DNA from: Uranotaenia lowii
Lineage: Eukaryota; Arthropoda; Insecta; Diptera; Culicidae
NCBI RefSeq assembly: GCF_029784155.1
Contig: NC_073693.1
Span: 186,269,802 to 186,333,801 of the forward strand
Direction: 5' to 3'
DNA length: 64,000 nucleotides
A model generated the notes under the pieces. The model ran no database searches. It was not told the origin of the DNA and saw only the letters and a list, made by a program, of their open reading frames with translations. The position numbers and the translations under genes are program-made. Shown here piece after piece: positions 52,301-53,999 of this stretch (position 1 is the first letter of the stretch; the number at the start of each line of letters is the position of its first letter).

Positions 52301-53966
52301 AATCTACAACGCGCCAGGTTCAAAAAACTGTTTTTTCAAGTGATTTTTTTTACTTTGACTATAACTCATGAGGGTGATGTGATAGGACTTTGACATATTT
52401 AACAAAATTATGTATTTTGATCAGATAAACAACTTTGTTGAAGACGTTAAAGCCCTAATTTTAGAAACAAAAAAGTTAGCATTTTTATTTCGCTATCGGT
52501 GGACCCCTCGGCAAATTTTTAATGTTGGAACATGCTCCGTGTAAAACTGAACAATGTTGCTCAAGACATCAAATGTCTACCTCATCATCCCTGGGCGCTA
52601 TTAATTTCGTACAGCTAGATTGATGTTCTGCACCACTTTGCATTGTTAGTTAAAATTTATTAAATAAATTTCTATCTATTTCCAAAAGATAGCTTGAATC
52701 TCATAAATAAGAGCTGCTAGAAATTAAATGAATATTTCAATTCAACACGCCCAAACCAGTTAAAACCAGTTTTTTTTATTTTTTGCATTTCGAAAAAATG
52801 TGAATTTTGTTGCCATTCGCTATCAGAAATTGATCCTTCATTTCAAATTCAAGGGCAATGAAATTAGAGTTCCAAAAGCGCCAAACATCAGAATCACAAA
52901 TCATAATTTTATTTCAGAATAGAATCTTATTAAAAAAAAATCTCCAAGCTAAATTCGCAATGAAAAATGAACTTTAGTGTTGATAAAAATCACGATATTT
53001 CCGGATCACCATTAAGAAAAATATATCAGAATTATACTAAAATATCAAAGTTTTAAATTAGTTTTAGATTCGTAGCAATGAAAATCAAAAACTTATTTCA
53101 AATATTTGCTTTTTCGAGCGTGAGGTTGCAAATGAGAATAATATCAATTTCGTTGTGTTAATCTGGCGCTTACCTTGATATGAAGAATCTCAGATCATTG
53201 AAAGATATTCTAAAATATTCTTCTTTTCAACAACAAGTGCATGATGTACTTTCATCTATAAATTTATAATTTGATATGAATTTAAATGAACTTCCGAAAA
53301 AAGTTGAAGCTTTTCGTTTATCAGTTTGTAATTTTTTTTTCGCTTATGTTATTTTTTTAGTCCTAACACTTTTGTGTCATTCGCGACTTAATATCAGCAA
53401 TGCAGTTGGAGGACAGTTATCAAAAACATCACTATAGTACTCGAACTAATGGATAAGCACGTTGCTAAAAAATCAAAATAGAATGGAGCTTACCGATACG
53501 GTTTCTGTACTTATACTCTGATTGGCAAACATTATCAATCTAATAGGTAACTCACACAAAGTGTTTCAGTATTACATTTTTCGATTCACCAAGCAATTTT
53601 CGGCAAATTGTAAATAAGCTTTTTGTTTACCATGTGATATTAAGTTTTGCGTCAACAATATCTTATCTTGGTCAAATAGATGTACATATGTATAGGTAGA
53701 TACAACTCGAATTCATGATTGCGACACTTATGCGGTTGTCATATTGAGGTAGAGCGCGATATTCGTACTAATTAATTATGAGTGTCATACCTAGACTTTC
53801 GCAACATTCCAAGTTTTCCACCCAAGGAAGCACCGTGACCGATGCCTCCCGCCGTCGTCCTAGGCACCTTGTTCGTCGGTGATCCTTCCGACGTATTAAT
53901 TTTTCCATTTCGGTTACCAACTGCGGCTGTCGTCGATCCGGTAGTTCCTTGTACAAGACACAACAT
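4172..53966 (-). CDS. GRAM domain-containing membrane protein (GRAMD2-like), joined gene model
   Basis: Minus-strand gene joined from 53966-53791, 45325-45179, 23210-22984, 22709-22606, 22542-22167, 22097-21751, 21685-21566 and 4312-4172. Every junction has GT/AG and all split codons agree, giving 545 residues. Predicted layout: basic, Ser-rich N-terminus; GRAM domain about residues 166-272, with FSCALVGDILLQGHLY and KEKTAKMFPNAVGV typical of GRAM proteins; acidic Ser-rich linker (about 275-345); one hydrophobic segment about 421-442 (GVIHVGIILAMFLALFSC); then a polar helical C-terminus. I see no VASt/StART-like domain between GRAM and the membrane segment. That argues for GRAMD2A/2B rather than GRAMD1/Aster. 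Known family role: ER-anchored proteins that bind plasma-membrane lipids at ER-PM contacts; this role is inferred here. A shorter isoform can start at 23983. Introns of 17, 22 and 8.5 kb are filled with transposons. Confidence 0.85.
4731..5640. repeat. older inverted-repeat element split by the 4889-5121 MITE
   Basis: The stretch at 4731-4786 (core GTGAGTTGACGATAGTCGAG) reappears diverged and inverted at 5590-5640 (core CTCGGCTATCGTCACCTCAC). A second partial match (TTTATCTATAGG) lies at 5157-5168 and 5551-5562. No TSD was found. The interior has GC-rich CGACG/CGTCG patches but no gene. Confidence 0.5.
4889..5121. mobile_element. hAT-type MITE with 8-bp TSD and internal tandem repeat
   Basis: A 233-bp element flanked by a perfect 8-bp duplication GACTAGAG (4881-4888 and 5122-5129). 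The ends are CA...TG with a 14-bp perfect inverted repeat TATGAAGTATTCAT (4895-4908 / 5102-5115). The interior is about six diverged copies of a roughly 21-bp unit around ATTCATCAAGTGTGC. An 8-bp TSD is the hAT signature. The element sits inside an older inverted repeat. Confidence 0.75.
5641..6375. other. intron DNA with degenerate repeats
   Basis: Contains a CCCAGATTT-rich stretch (5815-5910) and a fragment AAAGTTACCCCGTTTAACGG (6197-6216). The latter is related, inverted, to the ACGGGGTAACTTT motif at 47955-47967. No gene is supported. Confidence 0.4.
6376..6786. repeat. left arm of a fold-back element disrupted by the LTR retrotransposon
   Basis: This arm is the diverged inverted copy of 20196-20617. 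Shared landmarks are GCGGCACCCC, ATGACTTTCTGAAAGTTTCA, GCACGAGCTGGCGCAAAGGA and TTGATCGCAT.GTCACACAAT. With the retrotransposon removed, the two arms flank a loop of about 110 bp, so the LTR element inserted into the loop of a roughly 940-bp hairpin element. Confidence 0.8.
6884..6887. repeat. target-site duplication, left copy (ATCT)
   Basis: ATCT immediately before TGTAACAG. The matching copy is at 20183-20186, immediately after the 3' LTR. Confidence 0.85.
7692..7964 (+). other. 90-codon ORF inside the 5' LTR (identical copy 18910-19182)
   Basis: An ATG-initiated frame (MRKIILNRFSEEPIHLQPAI... to ...FSGDFSASGGKQV) in the GC-rich part of the LTR. It ends just past AACAG|GTTTGA, a possible splice donor. 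Two other forward frames and one reverse frame are also open here, so base composition alone may explain it. No family is recognised. Confidence 0.3.
8060..8128 (+). promoter_or_regulatory. pol III-like A and B boxes (tRNA-like) in the 5' LTR
   Basis: CAGCTCAGTTGG (8060-8071) resembles a tRNA D-arm/A box and AGTTCGAATCT (8118-8128) a T-arm/B box, with tRNA-like spacing. A T-arm can pair (GTGAG/CTTGT around TTCGAAT), as can a 7-bp middle stem (GGTGCAC/GTGTACC). There is no matching acceptor stem, so it is not a functional tRNA. The 3' LTR carries the same sequence at 19278-19346. Confidence 0.45.
8966..8976 (+). promoter_or_regulatory. primer binding site (tRNA-Lys type)
   Basis: TGGCGCCCAAC begins one base after the 5' LTR and starts with TGG, the complement of a tRNA 3' CCA end. 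From memory of insect tRNA-Lys(CUU) 3' ends (GUUGGGCGCCA), all 11 bases pair. Confidence 0.8.
9269..11113 (+). CDS. gag: Gag polyprotein of the Ty3/gypsy element
   Basis: 614 codons from ATG 9269 (context TTAAAATGG) to TAA 11111-11113, intact. The N-terminal part is charged (MDRFPCAEHLNLEEVDYELA...). An acidic tract (SDSDDDSEEE) lies about residues 244-255, and a retrotransposon capsid-type region about 304-465 (WKIKFSGDPRSLSVEDFL...). The C-terminal nucleocapsid has one canonical CCHC knuckle, CWNCHQEGHNWRDC (562-575). A second, CYGCGNLGRTIRSC (583-596), has Arg in place of the zinc-binding His. Gln-rich DNA precedes the knuckles. It makes the particle shell and packages element RNA. Gag ends inside a -1 frameshift signal that produces Gag-Pol. 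Confidence 0.93.
   Translation: MDRFPCAEHLNLEEVDYELAIRDRLGEVARKLELPSKQRILRTIFREDLSQRRNYQASDSVSDYFCFIGEQLSGIERAIQRKKMDAKSESRLLHYWYRSKRLQATSEDQKKMRRDLVRRVESVMSANRIVLPTTPVKEQIRDLLAQNGGPSGNTSMTQIPTGSQRNSLGAIQKENRPSAESKPSDAVTERLTQMEDMMKTMLALMADQEGGLNGGNSDSISTPTKLKQRQRNDDRFNRRRTHHSDSDDDSEEEQSMMDSDADSRVSDLVRKGRRTGSEPETYRNGRRRTHVRERGDHFYRVEKWKIKFSGDPRSLSVEDFLYKANKLAEREGISEERLLGDIHLLLEDSASDWFFTYVDNFDTWEQFERQIKNRFGNPNKDQGIRQKIKDRKQHRGETFATFVTEIEKLNRMLTRPMSKRAKFEAIWDNMRHHYQSKISVVDVNSLEELIRINRKIDATDLSLQNSWEPHSKRPINKVDVNGESEDGVSEDGESAGVNALNSRPFRQHPNPVQPSTNFSNHHRGPTSSDKFQDQPKTNQQMNQQQQPRQQFLNYNLPSASACWNCHQEGHNWRDCTKPRVIFCYGCGNLGRTIRSCERCSRTGYGSNNKFQQGN
11104..11167 (+). promoter_or_regulatory. -1 programmed ribosomal frameshift site with predicted H-type pseudoknot
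   Basis: The slippery heptamer G GGA AAC (11104-11110) is in the gag frame and is followed directly by the gag stop TAA. A 6-nt spacer leads to stem 1 (11117-11123 with 11142-11148, 7 bp including one G-U, extendable by a T-G pair). The stem-1 loop TGGGAA (11130-11135) pairs with TTCCCA (11162-11167) to form stem 2, six Watson-Crick pairs plus a possible T-G. Slipping back one base enters the pol frame, which is open from 11095. Pairing was found by eye. Confidence 0.85.
11104..14328 (+). CDS. pol: Pol polyprotein (protease-RT-RNase H-integrase), expressed as Gag-Pol by -1 frameshift
   Basis: Open from 11095 to TAA 14326-14328, about 1072 residues after the shift. It has no ATG near its start, so it depends on frameshifting. 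Protease: LLDSGAAISV (about 11257) and LILGADF (about 11467). Reverse transcriptase: SYPMQNMQDIF and catalytic YLDD at 12283-12294. RNase H begins near 12715 with ESDASDNAVGAAL. Integrase: HHCC zinc finger (His near 13291-13305, Cys-X2-Cys near 13384-13410) and core Asp near 13492, Asp 13675-13677 in LTDNGTQFTS, Glu 13780-13782 in NNTERVNR. Here 34 residues lie between the last Asp and Glu, one fewer than DD35E. A GPY/F-like tail follows, with no chromodomain. No stop or frameshift is seen, so it may be competent. Confidence 0.93.
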   Translation, partial: GKLKQGCRSGNVSTSKNKIVPKTHEFDPLFKIHHIRINPTNVHVFDTEIEALLDSGAAISVTNSSEMAEKYGLKILPAAVRVSTADGTEYRCLGYLNLPFRYKEVTKIIPTLIVPQISRKLILGADFWESFGIRPMIDIGNGPETIETLNAVTDALICFNIEPSDELPKLPQNEPDGTLDVPTFDPPEEPVPENIETEHDLSDYERGELIEAVKDFEFTAPGKLGRTHLIEHEIILKDDAKPRNQPIYKCSPDIQREIDAEIERFKELGAIEECYSEWTNPLVPVRKSNGKIRVCLDSRRINSMTIKDSYPMQNMQDIFHRLESAKFFSIIDLKDAYFQIPLKEESRNYTAFRTSKGLFRFRVCPFGVTNAPFTMCRLMGKALGFDLQPQVFVYLDDIVIATKTLDEHFRLLREVARRLKNAGLTISLEKSRFCRKQVMYLGYLLTEHGIRIDQSRIQPILNYARPKSVKDVRRLMGLAGFYQRFIPNYSRITANITDLLKKEKKFSWTPEAENSFQELKTVLTSAPILANPDFEKPFTIESDASDNAVGAALVQIQDGETRVIGYFSKKLSATQRKYSAVEKECLGVLLAIDNFKHYVEGTRFKVVTDARSLLWLFKIGAESGNSKLLRWALRIQSYDIELEYRKGKNNITADCLSRSIEALSLESIDMEYQDLVKDITIKPEKYQDFRIINGEIWKYVKSSNHQTDPRFTWKRYPPATERKELIQQEHEKGHFGYEKTLAALKERYHWPKMNAEVRKFCRQCLACQTSKAVNINTTPPMGSQKPVEYPWQFVTLDFVGPLPASGKNRATCLLVATDVFSKFVLVQPFLEAKAGPLSEFVENMIFNLFGVPEIVLTDNGTQFTSKIFTDLLKKYHVNHWLTPAYHPQVNNTERVNRVITTSIRATLKKEHKHWADDIQAIANAIRTAVHNSTKYSPYFIVFGRNQVSDGREYAQIRDKVLSEDRTEESISKDRQKLFEEVRENLTAAYKRHEKTYNLRSNENCPRYTAGEKVLKKTFELSDKAKGFCKKLAPKFEPCVVRKVLGSHTYELEDCQGKRLGVYFSNQIKKLHTDS
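14329..17130. other. non-coding 3' part of the LTR element, no env
   Basis: Between pol and the nested MITE. All three forward frames are short and broken. There is no run of Cys-rich, signal-peptide or transmembrane coding such as an env gene would give. A frame ending at 14513 contains FIDSGAS, reminiscent of an aspartic protease core, but it is an overlap shadow of pol's end and cannot be supported. Several reverse-strand frames at 15.9-16.4 kb overlap each other and are not called. Confidence 0.6.
17131..17867. mobile_element. TTAA-type MITE nested in the LTR element
   Basis: A 737-bp segment with perfect 23-bp terminal inverted repeats: TTAA, then eight G, then TAGGGTCTAAC (17131-17153), inverted at 17845-17867. 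The palindromic TTAA at each edge fits a piggyBac-like TTAA target. The interior is AT-rich and non-coding. It must have joined this lineage after the host retrotransposon existed. Confidence 0.8.
18094..18105 (+). promoter_or_regulatory. polypurine tract for plus-strand priming
   Basis: AGTGAGGAATGA abuts the TG of the 3' LTR. It is the expected position, though two T residues interrupt the purines. Confidence 0.55.
18106..20182 (+). repeat. 3' LTR
   Basis: A 2077-bp copy of the 5' LTR, apparently without substitutions. It is preceded by a purine-rich tract and followed by the TSD ATCT and then the right arm of the disrupted fold-back element. Confidence 0.95.
20183..20186. repeat. target-site duplication, right copy (ATCT)
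   Basis: Directly follows the terminal TTGCA of the 3' LTR. Confidence 0.85.
20196..20617. repeat. right arm of the disrupted fold-back element
   Basis: Inverted partner of 6376-6786, roughly 85-90% similar by eye. It begins 9 bp after the retrotransposon's TSD copy and ends at GGGCCAGTCTAATATCTCCC. Confidence 0.8.
20618..21565. other. intron DNA with one copy of a CCGGG-rich dispersed repeat
   Basis: 20995-21390 is related to 62640-62900 and, inverted, to 56290-56660. Shared pieces include AATCCGAGCATTTG, TTTCAAAATT.TCAA and CACAATTTGTTT. No gene was found. Confidence 0.5.
20995..21390. repeat. CCGGG-rich dispersed repeat, copy 1 of 3
   Basis: Has AATCCGGGC, AATCCGAGCATTTGGTTTCA and TGCAGCACAATTTGTTT in the order also seen at 62640-62900; 56290-56660 is an inverted relative (GCCCGGAT, GGCCCGG). 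The three copies are too diverged to place ends. Confidence 0.6.
21566..21685 (-). CDS. GRAM gene, penultimate exon
   Basis: 120 bp, exactly 40 codons, phase 0 at both ends. The acceptor is TCCTTTTACAG and the donor GTATGT at 21565. It encodes GEEDNMDVYVEVLKWQKQMQ and then DRSTEEAQIVLNSNLEQIAK, a polar helix predicted to follow the membrane segment. It lies 65 bp from the upstream exon but 17 kb from the last exon, because the final intron carries the LTR retrotransposon. Confidence 0.82.
21751..22097 (-). CDS. GRAM gene, exon with the membrane segment
   Basis: 347 bp: two bases and 115 codons, with acceptor CTCTCTATTCAACAG and donor GTAAAT at 21750. It encodes a basic/hydrophobic patch (KEIIIKSPVALIASAAI), a polar Asn/Ser-rich stretch, an Arg-rich juxtamembrane run (LTRLRHRLQ) and a hydrophobic helix, VIHVGIILAMFLALFSCFL. 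Positive charge before the helix and its C-terminal position suggest an ER tail-type anchor, as in GRAMD proteins. Confidence 0.88.
22167..22542 (-). CDS. GRAM gene, exon with the second half of the GRAM domain and acidic linker
   Basis: 376 bp: 125 codons and one base. The acceptor is CAATCCCTAG and the donor GTGAGA at 22166. LLIPTVSVIKISKEKTAKMF followed by PNAVGVTT and FGSFMSREAAYRLMCSVWR is a clear GRAM C-half (the EKTA..PNA motif and the S/F-R-[ED]..Y.L helix). After it comes an acidic, Ser-rich linker (ECSAEDDSSCSISGNESSS). The terminal G joins GC of the next exon (Gly). The GRAM identification rests mainly on this exon and the one before it. Confidence 0.92.
22606..22709 (-). CDS. GRAM gene, exon with the first half of the GRAM domain
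   Basis: 104 bp with acceptor TATCTTTTCAG and donor GTATGT at 22605. It encodes FSCALVGDILLQGHLYITQN followed by YFAFYSNVFGYVTK. This matches the conserved GRAM pattern of a Cys-Ala-Leu lead, an ILLQG.LY strand and a FYSN.F strand. It ends in phase 0 and is separated from the next exon by a 63-bp intron. Confidence 0.9.
22984..23210 (-). CDS. GRAM gene, common exon leading into the GRAM domain
   Basis: 227 bp: one base, 75 codons and one base. The acceptor is CCCACAAAAG and the donor GTAAGT at 22983. It encodes a Ser/Pro stretch, a Lys/Glu-rich block (EKFEKPEKEKKKKEF) and then SRQKKFSRHFTQVEDEKVLN, the usual lead-in to a GRAM domain. The split codon T|AT gives Tyr, so that VLNYFSCALVGDILLQG runs on into the next exon. 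Both 5' alternatives splice to this exon. Confidence 0.85.
23880..23983 (-). CDS. GRAM gene, alternative first coding exon (short isoform)
   Basis: The ATG at 23983-23981 opens 34 codons (MPMTPAYSTPNILLDDSSDQ...) and two bases (GG) before a strong donor GTAAGT at 23879. GG joins the A that begins exon 23210-22984 to make Gly, so the phase is the same as for exon 45325-45179. The two exons therefore look like mutually exclusive 5' ends. The short isoform would be 472 residues with an unchanged GRAM domain and membrane segment. The frame upstream of the ATG is open for a short way, so an internal exon cannot be fully excluded. The best reading is an internal promoter just upstream (about 24.0-24.25 kb). 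Confidence 0.7.
23984..24250 (-). promoter_or_regulatory. candidate internal promoter/5' UTR of the short GRAM isoform
   Basis: Directly upstream of the ATG exon 23983-23880. A mixed-composition stretch, less AT-rich than the intron, holds a TCAATC Inr-like motif near 24050-24056 (minus strand). No TATA box was recognised. It is called from position only. Confidence 0.35.
24251..25223. other. intron DNA, nothing assigned
   Basis: A 134-codon forward frame (24277-24681) shows no motif and no compositional support. A run of ATTCGGCC-type repeats is present at 25060-25090. Confidence 0.4.
25224..26486 (+). mobile_element. Tc1/mariner-family DNA transposon, full-length but inactive
   Basis: A 1263-bp element with perfect 27-bp terminal inverted repeats (25224-25250 and 26460-26486, beginning AAGTCTGCTTCATTTAATAT). 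TA dinucleotides sit just outside (25222-25223, 26487-26488), the expected TA duplication. It encloses a broken transposase gene. Identical TIRs with a decayed coding region suggest a non-autonomous copy mobilised in trans, or moderate age. Confidence 0.9.
25386..26354 (+). pseudogene. Tc1/mariner transposase, broken by two frame changes and a nonsense codon
   Basis: ATG at 25386. The N-terminus is a helix-turn-helix DNA-binding region (SASKLAKQLKMPRNTVWRVI and then a second HTH, LSDRDLANKFQAAHSTVRRI). The first catalytic Asp is in CILMDDE (about 25817-25837). The frame shifts just after it and continues as ADFGQIPGQKFYLATARGDV in the +1 frame. The second Asp is in MFWPDLASSHYSK (about 26080). 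A deletion with frame change follows PKE near 26165 and removes the usual NPP-type motif before IEKYW, which holds the third acidic residue. A TAA at 26238-26240 interrupts the C-terminus, and the remaining frame runs to TAA 26352-26354. It cannot make active enzyme. Confidence 0.88.
26487..27290. other. intron DNA, nothing recognised
   Basis: The short forward frames (26.7 and 27.1 kb) have no recognisable motif. The 27.06-27.29 kb part resumes after the hAT-like insertion at 31.49 kb. Confidence 0.4.
28269..28907. repeat. repeat unit U, copy 1
   Basis: About 640 bp nearly identical to 29270-29908 (offset 1001). It starts ACACAGAAA and ends GTGACTCCTA. It contains palindromic ACATCATATGTGATGT motifs. 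A small open frame inside (KFKQSVKSKSCTKKYFLSSF) is kept in both copies, but the copies are too alike for this to show selection. Confidence 0.75.
29270..29908. repeat. repeat unit U, copy 2 (loop of a large hairpin)
   Basis: Direct copy of 28269-28907. It forms the spacer between the inverted arms 28908-29269 and 29910-30999. Confidence 0.75.
30191..30915. mobile_element. MITE nested in the right hairpin arm, 4-bp TSD
   Basis: 725 bp with 30-bp inverted ends (28 matches; ACGCTCTTTT...CTCAAAATTAAGT), flanked by GCAC (30187-30190, 30916-30919). The uninterrupted left hairpin arm shows the empty site, confirming the boundaries. The interior has three diverged ~65-bp repeats with GAGTTCGA/GAACT motifs. 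Confidence 0.8.
31486..33137. other. intron DNA with two diverged copies of a GC-richer segment
   Basis: 31590-31710 and 32860-32985 look like diverged direct copies (GCTAGTTTTTT.., then TTCC..TCT, ..ACGTTGCG.., CCTGTGCAAT, GTTGTTGTTG). No coding frame is convincing. Confidence 0.4.
33138..34055. repeat. 9-bp minisatellite, AATTGACAA unit
   Basis: About 900 bp of degenerate tandem AATTGACAA, best preserved 33350-33900. Because 9 is a multiple of 3, it leaves long false reading frames on both strands (TKLTKLTK and VNFVNFVN types). They are not genes. Confidence 0.9.
34430..37024 (+). mobile_element. non-autonomous Helitron
   Basis: Starts TCTATATATATATAAAAATG after an A (34429) and ends ...AGCAAAGCACAACGGGTCAG then CTAG (37021-37024) before a T. 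These are the 5' TC, 3' CTRR and A/T insertion hallmarks, with a short GTG..CAC hairpin just before the 3' end. No Rep/helicase coding was found. Inside, about 34630-34960 and 34972-35270 are diverged tandem copies of one segment (TTTCGTCTC, TTTCTCAACCAAG and AACGCCTAGATG are shared). Confidence 0.8.
37025..40320. other. intron DNA; degenerate satellite at 38.5-38.7 kb; possible promoter-like patch at 39.6-40.0 kb
   Basis: 38515-38690 holds degenerate GAAATCTGAATCT repeats in the opposite orientation to the satellite at 40.3-43 kb. 39630-39960 is unusually CpG/GC-rich (CCGCGGGTCGGCCGC) and has a minus-strand TCATTCAGTC Inr-like motif. It could be an unidentified 5' exon or promoter. Nothing else was recognised. 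Confidence 0.4.
40322..40998. repeat. 13-bp satellite, array 1
   Basis: Tandem AGATTTCAGATTC (a 7-mer plus a 6-mer variant). It is degenerate at first and essentially perfect from about 40390, roughly 47 units. A reading frame with a 13-residue period results and is not a gene. Confidence 0.95.
40999..41545. mobile_element. fold-back element with perfect 153-bp arms inside the satellite
   Basis: Arm 40999-41151 (GGGGTGAATTTTTCGGCTAT...) is the exact reverse complement of 41393-41545, with a 241-bp spacer. Each arm carries CTGATGA, a short hairpin (GATCC TATAA GGATC) and then GAAAC, resembling part of a hammerhead ribozyme core. It sits at the satellite edge. 35 bp of non-satellite DNA follow before array 2 begins. 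Confidence 0.8.
41581..43010. repeat. 13-bp satellite, array 2
   Basis: Same AGATTTCAGATTC unit, about 99 near-perfect copies to about 42870, then decaying to 43010. A small remnant lies at 43080-43130. A few variants (TTTAGA, TTTCACATTC) occur near the left edge. Confidence 0.95.
43131..45178. other. intron DNA; mixed, GC-richer patch at 44.5-44.8 kb
   Basis: 44500-44820 is richer in GC than its surroundings. It has a forward ATG stretch followed by GTAAGT (44532-44575), but no continuation exon could be found. The rest shows no recognisable feature. Confidence 0.35.
45179..45325 (-). CDS. GRAM gene, exon 2 of the long isoform
   Basis: 147-bp internal exon. The acceptor is TTTTTTTCAG before 45325 and the donor is GTTAGT at 45178-45173. 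It starts with the last base of a split codon and ends with two bases (AA), which pair with the first base of exon 23210-22984 to give Lys. The encoded stretch (STSSVGLGYRPLPLSSTIEP... to ...SGKSEQK) is Ser/Pro-rich, likely disordered, and contains no Met, so it needs an upstream coding exon. Its sequence is clearly more GC-rich and codon-like than the surrounding intron. Confidence 0.7.
45326..46665. other. intron DNA, nothing recognised
   Basis: AT-rich. A small forward frame at 45705-45908 has no motif. Confidence 0.4.
46666..47030. repeat. dispersed repeat, copy 1 (second copy 55589-55940)
   Basis: Direct, diverged copy of 55589-55940. Shared pieces are CGATGTGAAAAATACAAAGC, TTCACTTTTACACAGTAAAT, GATTTATCCGTTAAACAATT and AAGCAAAACACATAGTGGTA. 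Just upstream (46619-46650), ACTGCCAGCCATAAGTTTAG looks like a Tc1-type end. Probably a Tc1-related remnant. Confidence 0.65.
48031..48581. repeat. inverted partial copy of the TTAA MITE at 48582-49246
   Basis: Starts TTAACCTTCCCATGCCGTTC, runs parallel to the inverse of 48652-49200, and abuts the second copy. Together they make a hairpin of about 1.2 kb (arms ~550 bp). Confidence 0.75.
48582..49246. mobile_element. TTAA-type MITE with TATGACCC palindromic ends
   Basis: 665 bp from TTAACCCTCCAAAGCCGTTC to GGCATGGGAAGGTTAA. The ~48-bp inverted ends include the palindrome CGGGTCAATATGACCCG. TTAA at both edges. Confidence 0.75.
50195..50575. repeat. tandem repeat, ~104-bp unit, about four copies
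   Basis: Copies begin at GATATTTGAGGAAC (50198) and GCTATTTGAGGAAC (50301, 50405, 50508). Each has GAAGGCTATTTGAGA and TGACATGTCACAAA. It is a sub-terminal array of the 47859-50687 element. Confidence 0.85.
50978..52643. mobile_element. large fold-back element with ~600-bp arms
   Basis: The ends are TGCACAGTGGTGCAGAACAT (50978) and ATGTTCTGCACCACTTTGCA (to 52643). The inverted similarity is long and diverged: GACCCCTCGGCAA, CTAACCATTTTAT and CTATAGGGCTTCAGCAAC in one arm match their inverses in the other. No coding region. The TSD was not identified. Confidence 0.8.
52644..53790. other. intron DNA, nothing recognised
   Basis: AT-rich. No open frame, defined repeat or RNA gene seen. Confidence 0.45.
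53791..53966 (-). CDS. GRAM gene, first coding exon of the long isoform
   Basis: The ATG at 53966-53964 opens 58 codons (MLCLVQGTTGSTTAAVGNRN...) plus two bases (AG) before the donor GTATGA at 53790. The split codon AG|A joins exon 45325-45179 to give the run KSRSTSSVGLGYR. The frame stays open upstream to about 54212 but has no earlier ATG, so 53966 is the likely start. The protein is Gly/Thr/Ser-rich and basic, with no signal peptide. The 5' boundary is unresolved. A pyrimidine-rich acceptor (TTTCTACCTCCAG) would start the exon at 53999, while a TATA-like CATAAAAG lies near 54070-54077 (minus strand). No family feature is present in this exon alone; it is supported by phase agreement with the next exon. 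Confidence 0.65.
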
Positions 53967-53999
53967 TTTGCTGGTATCTGGGATATGTTTCGGTATGGG

